A stretch of DNA of 64,000 nt, from contig NZ_AP025476.1 in assembly GCF_024347415.1 (NCBI RefSeq), forward strand, positions 3,038,001 to 3,102,000. The letters are read 5' to 3'. This DNA is from Vibrio crassostreae (GTDB lineage: Bacteria > Pseudomonadota > Gammaproteobacteria > Enterobacterales > Vibrionaceae). The position numbers were made by a program, and so were the translations under genes. This document shows, piece after piece, positions 58,007 to 64,000 of this stretch. The notes below the pieces were generated by a model. It worked only from the letters and a program-made list of their open reading frames with translations. It made no database searches and had not been told where the DNA came from. How positions within the stretch are numbered: position 1 is the first letter of the stretch; the number at the start of each line of letters is the position of its first letter.

Positions 58007-58087
58007 AATTTCCTCCTAGTGGAAAAGACTAGCCTGTACATTGAGACTTTTAGCTATTGCGTCAGAATGCTTCCAGTAGTTCATTCA

Positions 58088-58444
58088 CTATAGCGGGTTG
58101 TTCCGCTTACACCAGTTACCCGAAAGTATTTCTTTATTAGCTGTTAGATCAAGCTGATACAAATATACCCATGCTAATCCAAATATAGTCTCTATTTGCT
58201 CGCGACGATACTCAACAGGAACATCTTCTAGCCGATCGAGCGACTCTAAAATTTCGTCGTTAATGATATAGACCTCACCAGCGACACTTTTCTTTCCAAG
58301 AATCATCGCCGGATAGGCACCTAAATCAAAAAGTGCGTATTCCTCTGGTGTGTCAAACCTTCCTAAACACTCACACTGTTTTAAATAGTAGTGGTTCGAT
58401 TGATCTTTTCTCAATGTCCCATAAACAAAAATGAGGTGCTGCAT
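58088..58444 (-). CDS. ytfP: Gamma-glutamylcyclotransferase-fold protein YtfP
   Basis: 118 residues from the ATG at 58444 (a GTG at 58450 adds two residues). GGCT-fold motif VYGTLRKDQSNHYYL, then GAYPAMIL and VAGEVYII with the fold's acidic residue in LDRLEDVP. The cellular substrate is unknown. Follows tamB, giving the tamA-tamB-ytfP order of E. coli. Confidence 0.93.
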   Translation of the reverse strand: MQHLIFVYGTLRKDQSNHYYLKQCECLGRFDTPEEYALFDLGAYPAMILGKKSVAGEVYIINDEILESLDRLEDVPVEYRREQIETIFGLAWVYLYQLDLTANKEILSGNWCKRNNPL

Positions 58445-58492
58445 ACCCACCCCCTAGTATTCATCATCCGCTAGTCAATCCCGCTCAAAGTG

Positions 58493-61400
58493 TTACTCGA
58501 ACTCAAATTGATAAAGAAGGTCTACTGCACTGTCTAGGCCAGATACAGCTTCGACATAAAGATCCTGCATCAATCGATAACGAACGGTAAACTCACCCAA
58601 CGAGTTGAAGATACCCACACCATACTTCACCTGTAAGCCTGGCAAAATGTAACCACTTACCGTTACTTGTGAGTCATCACCAGAACCTGCGGTATCCAGT
58701 TGTAAATCCTGTACACCAAATGCCTCACCGATTTCGCCAACAACCTTACCGCTCTTCGCTAAACTCAAACCAATTAAGGTGGTTGTCATCGAACCGCTCG
58801 ACTCACCGTCGATATCTTGGCCACGCAAAATATAAGACAGCGCATTGGCTTGCGGCATTGCAGGGTCAGAATAAATCTCTATCGTCGGCTCTGTCGCTGG
58901 GCCAGTCACTCGAATACCTGCTGTCACATCGTCCTGAGTATTATCAGGGTTACGTACCGCATTTATCGCGACGTATGGCTGGTCCGGAGGTCCGTTCATT
59001 AGAATCTTACCTTCTTCGATCAACAGGTCTTGCCCGAATGATTGGTAAGTACCATCGACGATGTTTACTTCGCCTGTAATAAAAGGACCTTGATCTTTTT
59101 GAGCCACGTTAAGCTTACCGACCAAATCACCTTCAAGACCAAAGGCAGACAATTTAAAGTCATCACCAATAGAAATATTAATATTAGTCATCACATTGAA
59201 TGGAATCGCATCTTCGTTTTCTGGCTCTAGATCTTTATTCAAGATAACTTGATCAGAAGAGACACCTACCGCTGACGGTGGTAAGTCTTCTACAACAATT
59301 CGTCCCCATGGTAATGCAATATCACCGGTGATTTTCGCCAATTCTGGTGTGACATCAATGGTCATATCAGGCACGACCTTCACCTTGACCATCGGCGGAA
59401 TATCAACCATCAACTCATCAGCAAACACTCTGACGTTAGAGTGCCATGCTTTAAGATCTTGCCAAACCCCGCCTCCCTCGATATCAAGGTGACCATCGGG
59501 CGTTTCAATATTCGCATCCAACTTTGCACTATAACCATCAAAGTCGAGAGCGATACGGCCATCTTTCACATCAACAGGCGTAACATCACCTTTGACTTGA
59601 ATGCCATCAACAAAGAATTGACCAAATACTTGAGGGTGCATCAAAGAGCCTTTAACTTGAAGCTCACTCTCAAGGTCGGCTTTTAATAAACTATATTCAC
59701 CTAGGAGTGGCTGTAAGAAATCAAGGTGGAACGTGGTCAGCTTAATTGCAGCATCGACCATTTTGTCTTCGACAAGAATATCCGGTAGCGACACCGTGCC
59801 AGACAGATCACCATTGTCGGAAACATCCAACTTAAAGTCGGCATCCAGTTTGTTGTCTTTTAGCTGGGCATTCAATGCAACGCTTTCCCAACCCAGTGTG
59901 ATGGGCTCGCCAACTTGTTGAACAACCTGACCTTTCGGCATATCAACGCTTACCGTAACCTCAGGCTCACCTTGTTCAGACCACTTGGCATGAGCTTTAA
60001 CATTCACTAAACCTTGCAGTTCCGTCTCTTTAGGAACAAAGGCTTTGATCTGATCGAAGTCGAACTGATTGATTGCAATCTTAGCCTCACCTGATTTTCC
60101 GGCGCGGATATCCTCATCCAGACACACACTCGAACTAGATTGCTTCCAGCAGTGCGCTTGAACGTCGGCAAACTGCTTATCGACGTCCGCCTTTATCGCG
60201 ACAGGCTGCTCTAATACCCAAGGCCCCTGCTGAGTGGTGATTTTGACTCTGTCTAACGAACCATCCCAAATAAGAGAAGGCTTCTGAATCAATTTTCCAG
60301 AGATAGCCAAGCTGGTCGACACGATGTCGGATATCACATCAAGTGTCACTGTGTGTTTCTTTTCGCCACCACTCACCGTAAGATCAATGCTTTCCACACT
60401 TTGATCTTGATAGGTTAGGTTCTTAGCTTTTAATACAAGATCGGCTTGAGCTTCAGGCAATGGTAGGGGAACCACCGAACCATTAAGCGATAGGGATTCT
60501 AGTGTTGCTTCGTTATTCCAATCGACCTTATCAACATTAAGTGCAAGATCGACTTCAGGCTCTTTCGTGGGGCCGCTAAGTTGGATGTTACCAATCACTT
60601 GTCCTTTCAAGTCTGGAACACTTTTCACCAGCTCAGGGAAGTAAATATCAACGCCCATGTCCCATTGCTTATCAAGCTGTCCTTGTGCCTTAATCGAGTT
60701 AACACCATGAGCCAAGCTCAAGCCGCTGGTTTGCAGTTTAGGCTCACCACTTGCACTACGATCCGACGCTGACAACTGACCTTCGATGTCCAACGGGTAA
60801 TCACGCAAGATACCCTCGATATCAAGCTTAGGTAGCTCAATCGCCCAGCCACCAGCTTCGGTCAATTCCCCCGAAGTCACTAAACTACCGCTGATGTTAC
60901 CTTCCGCTTCTGGCCATTGCAGACCAGGCTGAATGTCTTTTAGGGTCACATCCGCTTGCCAATTCACAAGTTTTTTCCAGCTCGCTTTGACCGAGCCATT
61001 GAGTTCACCGCCCAAGGTCTTCAGTTTCAGTCGCTCAAGCTCTATTTGTTCAGTGGTACCTTTACCCTTTAGGTCGATGGCTAGGGCAGGAATCTCCTTA
61101 CCATCCGCTTCACCTTTAAGTAGAACATTGAAACGATCTAGTGAGCCATCAGCTTTGAATTGATCAATTGTCGCTTGGTAATCGCTTTTGCCTGTAAGAG
61201 GCCATTGCGCTTGGCCGCCCTCTAAAAGAAGGTCAAACGGTAGAGTTGGCTCTAGCGGTTGAATCTCCCCAGACAACTTTGCCTCAATCAGATCAGAAAA
61301 TTGGGAATCTAGGTTTAGTTTAGCCACGCTACCTTGCGCTTTCAGAGACAACTTCTGCCCAGCAAGGTCGGTTTCTTTCACCAAAGCATCTAAAGAAAGG

Positions 61401-62251
61401 TCTAGCGGGTAGCCACCTTTGAGCTCAACCTTAGTCGTTAGATTCGCGCTTGCTTGTGGCATGTCGAGCTCGAGAGATGAAACGTTCACAGAGTGCCCAC
61501 CAGCTTGCGCCTCGAGTCCAAGATGGTTCACCACAATTGGCGTTTCTTGCTCTAAGGTAAAACGGTTGAGATCAAAACGCTCCAACATAATCTGTAAAGG
61601 AATCCAGACTTCCGGTAATTCGATAGCAGTTTTAGTAGCAGTCTCTGGCTCGACAGCTTCTGCTTGCGGTGCTTCTGTCGATTCCGCGAGTTTAACTTTC
61701 AGATCATTGAATAAGGTTGGCGATACCGTCAGCTTTTCGCCCTGCATACTCAAAGCCGTAGAGAACAGGCTCCATTCAATCTCATGACCTAGGATATTCA
61801 GTTTGATATCAGATAAAGCGATTCGATTGATCACGATTGGTAGTGGTGTTTTTACCGATGTTACGGGCGGAGTAGGCTCTGCTTCTTCTGTAGAAGATGG
61901 CGGTAATTCAGTAAATGCGAAGTCCAACCCCTGAATAGCTAAACGATCGACACACAGCTTAGGATCGAGCAGGCAGCGAGGATTAATAGCCAAGTTCAGC
62001 TTTTGAACCTTGGTATCGATATACAGGCTGTCATCTTTAAACTGAACGTTATTAAGCGTAAAGCTTGGGAAAAGTGCCCCTTTGGTACTTTCCACTTTAA
62101 GTTGTGGCAACGCTTTCTCTGCGCCCCACAGCACAGTGTTCAACCCTGGATTGGTAAACAAAACAAAACCTAGCAGGGCTATCAACAACAGCAAAATAGA
62201 CGTCAATGAAATCGACGTCCACTTGATGCACTTGCCCACTACTTTGATCAT
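58493..62251 (-). CDS. tamB: Translocation and assembly module protein TamB
   Basis: 1,252 residues. N-terminal membrane anchor (ISLTSILLLLIALLGFVLF), a very long run of beta-strand repeats typical of AsmA-like bridge proteins, and the C-terminal DUF490 domain (GTYQSFGQDLLIEEGKI and GVGIFNSLGEFTVRYRLMQDLYVEAVSG) ending LLYQFEFE. It spans the periplasm and works with TamA; recent work on the family supports a role in phospholipid transport to the outer membrane. Its ATG overlaps the tamA stop by four bases. Confidence 0.97.
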   Translation of the reverse strand: MIKVVGKCIKWTSISLTSILLLLIALLGFVLFTNPGLNTVLWGAEKALPQLKVESTKGALFPSFTLNNVQFKDDSLYIDTKVQKLNLAINPRCLLDPKLCVDRLAIQGLDFAFTELPPSSTEEAEPTPPVTSVKTPLPIVINRIALSDIKLNILGHEIEWSLFSTALSMQGEKLTVSPTLFNDLKVKLAESTEAPQAEAVEPETATKTAIELPEVWIPLQIMLERFDLNRFTLEQETPIVVNHLGLEAQAGGHSVNVSSLELDMPQASANLTTKVELKGGYPLDLSLDALVKETDLAGQKLSLKAQGSVAKLNLDSQFSDLIEAKLSGEIQPLEPTLPFDLLLEGGQAQWPLTGKSDYQATIDQFKADGSLDRFNVLLKGEADGKEIPALAIDLKGKGTTEQIELERLKLKTLGGELNGSVKASWKKLVNWQADVTLKDIQPGLQWPEAEGNISGSLVTSGELTEAGGWAIELPKLDIEGILRDYPLDIEGQLSASDRSASGEPKLQTSGLSLAHGVNSIKAQGQLDKQWDMGVDIYFPELVKSVPDLKGQVIGNIQLSGPTKEPEVDLALNVDKVDWNNEATLESLSLNGSVVPLPLPEAQADLVLKAKNLTYQDQSVESIDLTVSGGEKKHTVTLDVISDIVSTSLAISGKLIQKPSLIWDGSLDRVKITTQQGPWVLEQPVAIKADVDKQFADVQAHCWKQSSSSVCLDEDIRAGKSGEAKIAINQFDFDQIKAFVPKETELQGLVNVKAHAKWSEQGEPEVTVSVDMPKGQVVQQVGEPITLGWESVALNAQLKDNKLDADFKLDVSDNGDLSGTVSLPDILVEDKMVDAAIKLTTFHLDFLQPLLGEYSLLKADLESELQVKGSLMHPQVFGQFFVDGIQVKGDVTPVDVKDGRIALDFDGYSAKLDANIETPDGHLDIEGGGVWQDLKAWHSNVRVFADELMVDIPPMVKVKVVPDMTIDVTPELAKITGDIALPWGRIVVEDLPPSAVGVSSDQVILNKDLEPENEDAIPFNVMTNINISIGDDFKLSAFGLEGDLVGKLNVAQKDQGPFITGEVNIVDGTYQSFGQDLLIEEGKILMNGPPDQPYVAINAVRNPDNTQDDVTAGIRVTGPATEPTIEIYSDPAMPQANALSYILRGQDIDGESSGSMTTTLIGLSLAKSGKVVGEIGEAFGVQDLQLDTAGSGDDSQVTVSGYILPGLQVKYGVGIFNSLGEFTVRYRLMQDLYVEAVSGLDSAVDLLYQFEFE

Positions 62252-63960
62252 AATTCTGGTCCTAAACTAAAGTGCAGTTGGAACTCATCGCCTTTCTTAG
62301 CATCTAGACCCCAAGCAAAGTCTAAACTCACTGGGCCAACAGGAGAGGCCCACCGTACCCCGACTCCGGTACCGTGCTTCCAATCTGGCTTGTCATTGAA
62401 TGCATCACCAATGTCGTAGAATGCCGCCCCCCACCAGTTTCCAACCAAACGGTATTGGTATTCAAACGAACTGGTTGCCATGAATTTTGCACCCGTTAGT
62501 GCGCCACTTTCATCGCGAGGAGAGATAGACTCATAACCATAACCACGGATACTGTTGTCACCACCGGCAAAGAACCTTAGCGAGGGAGACAGCTTCTCAA
62601 ACTCGTCTGCAAAGTTACCGCCGAATTGAAGGCGAGTTAAACCACGATGGTTATTGCCAATACTTCGTATCCATGCCGTTCGCCCTTGAAAACGTACCAC
62701 CTTGGTTTCAGATAACAATGTGTCATCAGCCGCCTCAAACATAATGGTTTGTTTATCGCCCCACATCGGCATCGAACCGCCTCGTGTTCGAGTTCGTGAG
62801 AACGAGATCCCCGGCAATACAAATTGTGCTAAATCGTCTTGTAAACCTTGCTCATAGTTTTCGACCAAGTACCGAATGAATACCGTGCGCTGCCAGCCAT
62901 TATCCAGACGCCAATACCTTTCTAAGGCTAAATTTGATTCCAAACTTTTGGTATCTCGGTTATCTAAGTTCTTCATACCGTACTTAACTTGATAGTAGTC
63001 ATTAAGTACGTCATCCAATGGGATTTTATACGCCGCCGTAATCGTCTGTTCAGGCTTAGAAATCGACAAGCTACTATTGAAGCTATGGCCTTTTTCGTTA
63101 ACCCAAGGTTTTTTCCATTTAAGAGTGCCTTTCACACCAAGGTCTGTTGAGACACCGATACCCGTTTCGATTTGGTTACGAGCTTGTGGAGCAAGGCTAA
63201 CCTTCATCGGAATCTCTCTGCCCTCACCCAACTGGCTTAAATCAGGCTCAACAAATACCGACGAGAACCAATCAGTATTAGATAGATTTTGGTTGTACTC
63301 ACCAACTTTGGTAATGGAGTAAGGTTCGCCATCTTTAAATGGTTTGAGTGACTGCACCTTATCCTCTTCTATTTGGCTACCAGTAACCTGAGTGGTACCA
63401 AAGTGATAGCGAATACCACTGTTATAATGAAGACGAACATAAGCGCGGTTTAATTCAGGGGCGACTTCTAGCTTACTGAGGTCATATGCCCCATCAAAAT
63501 AGCCTTTCGCTAATCCAAGATTACGTATCGACGATTTCAAAGAGTCATAATTACCATGGTTCAAGATTGAACCTTTAGACAGCTTACTCTTAGCGATCAA
63601 CGCTAGAAAGTCTGGGTCATCTTTGGCTTCACCCGTCAGAACGATATCGGAAGCATAAATAATAACAGGCTCTCCCGACTCAACCGTAACGGTCAACTCG
63701 GTATCATCTTCGGAGTGAGTAAATGTGATAACAGGTTGGTAGTAGCCTAACGCATTCAGGGCTTCTTTAATCATAGATTCCAAGCGAGATTGGAACCTTA
63801 GTGAGATCGAATACTCTTCTTCAGGGATCGCACTCAGATAAGCATCAACATTATCCTCAAGCGCTCCATCCAGCCCTTTGATTTCAAGGGAAACGTCAGC
63901 GAAAGCGAGCGTCGATGACAGTAGAGTGCCAATCAGAACTGGTAAAGTTTTTCTTATCAT
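62248..63960 (-). CDS. tamA: Outer-membrane translocation and assembly module protein TamA
   Basis: 570 residues. Signal peptide ending SSTLAFA, three POTRA domains (to about 265), then an Omp85-type 16-strand barrel with GGDNSIRGYGYESISPRD (the RGY motif of loop 6) and a C-terminus of LHFSLGPEL, as in E. coli TamA. It is the outer-membrane partner of TamB. First gene of the operon; its promoter is at or beyond the window edge. Confidence 0.97.
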   Translation of the reverse strand: MIRKTLPVLIGTLLSSTLAFADVSLEIKGLDGALEDNVDAYLSAIPEEEYSISLRFQSRLESMIKEALNALGYYQPVITFTHSEDDTELTVTVESGEPVIIYASDIVLTGEAKDDPDFLALIAKSKLSKGSILNHGNYDSLKSSIRNLGLAKGYFDGAYDLSKLEVAPELNRAYVRLHYNSGIRYHFGTTQVTGSQIEEDKVQSLKPFKDGEPYSITKVGEYNQNLSNTDWFSSVFVEPDLSQLGEGREIPMKVSLAPQARNQIETGIGVSTDLGVKGTLKWKKPWVNEKGHSFNSSLSISKPEQTITAAYKIPLDDVLNDYYQVKYGMKNLDNRDTKSLESNLALERYWRLDNGWQRTVFIRYLVENYEQGLQDDLAQFVLPGISFSRTRTRGGSMPMWGDKQTIMFEAADDTLLSETKVVRFQGRTAWIRSIGNNHRGLTRLQFGGNFADEFEKLSPSLRFFAGGDNSIRGYGYESISPRDESGALTGAKFMATSSFEYQYRLVGNWWGAAFYDIGDAFNDKPDWKHGTGVGVRWASPVGPVSLDFAWGLDAKKGDEFQLHFSLGPEL

Positions 63961-64000
63961 GTTTAATTGGTGAAGAAGTTATCAATACGTTAATAAGTGA

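Overview
The window looks like a stretch of the large chromosome of a marine Vibrio. Supporting signs: gene order (mlaFEDCB-ibaG-murA divergent from yrbG-kdsDC-lptCAB-rpoN-hpf-ptsN-rapZ-ptsO; arcA-argF-pyrBI-ridA; thiBPQ behind a TPP riboswitch; tamAB-ytfP), protein sequences close to gammaproteobacterial homologues, moderate GC content, and head-to-tail rRNA operons with post-rRNA tRNAs. A Splendidus-clade-like Vibrio is my guess; species cannot be settled from sequence reading alone. No prophage, insertion sequence, CRISPR array or defence island was seen.

Layout. 1-2.2 kb: the 3' end of a chemotaxis receptor gene, a plus-strand tRNA cluster (Phe, Thr, Asn, Thr, Asn) and a small membrane protein. 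2.2-14.8 kb: two minus-strand rRNA operons in tandem. The right-hand one (operon B) has two rrn-type promoters, 16S, tRNA-Glu, 23S and 5S. The left-hand one (operon A) has one clear promoter, 16S, tRNA-Ile, tRNA-Ala, 23S, 5S, tRNA-Thr, a second divergent 5S and tRNA-Asp. 14.9-17.6 kb: HD-GYP protein, VOC-fold protein, tRNA-Leu, RDD protein. 17.7-25.1 kb: lptFG divergent from pepA-holC-valS. 25.3-28.2 kb: DUF2061 protein, MarR-GNAT fusion with a palindromic operator, an orphan GH2-like beta-sandwich protein, rraB. 28.7-33.3 kb: arcA, argF, a pyrBI attenuator with leader peptide, pyrB, pyrI, ridA. 33.5-38.9 kb, minus strand: plsC-type acyltransferase, murA, ibaG, mlaBCDEF. 39.2-48.5 kb, plus strand: yrbG through ptsO, then mgtE. 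48.6-64 kb: pmbA, darP, thiQPB plus riboswitch, ubiX, mpl, fbp, a DUF2799 lipoprotein, and ytfP-tamB-tamA.

The envelope theme is strong. LptF/G/C/A/B build the lipopolysaccharide export bridge, KdsD/KdsC make Kdo, Mla maintains outer-membrane lipid asymmetry, MurA and Mpl make and recycle peptidoglycan precursors, and TamA/TamB link the two membranes. The rpoN cluster adds nitrogen-PTS signalling (PtsN, PtsO, RapZ) and ribosome hibernation. The arc/arg/pyr block joins arginine, citrulline and carbamoyl phosphate to pyrimidine synthesis.

The most interesting signals are in RNA and regulatory DNA rather than in a new protein system: compensatory sequence differences between the two rRNA operons (16S, 23S, 5S and leader hairpins), a G-quadruplex motif behind the rrn terminator, inverted DnaA-box-like sites before an rrn promoter, a doubled palindromic operator on the MarR-GNAT promoter, a perfect 12-bp hairpin inside the start of ptsN, and an unlisted PyrL-like leader peptide.
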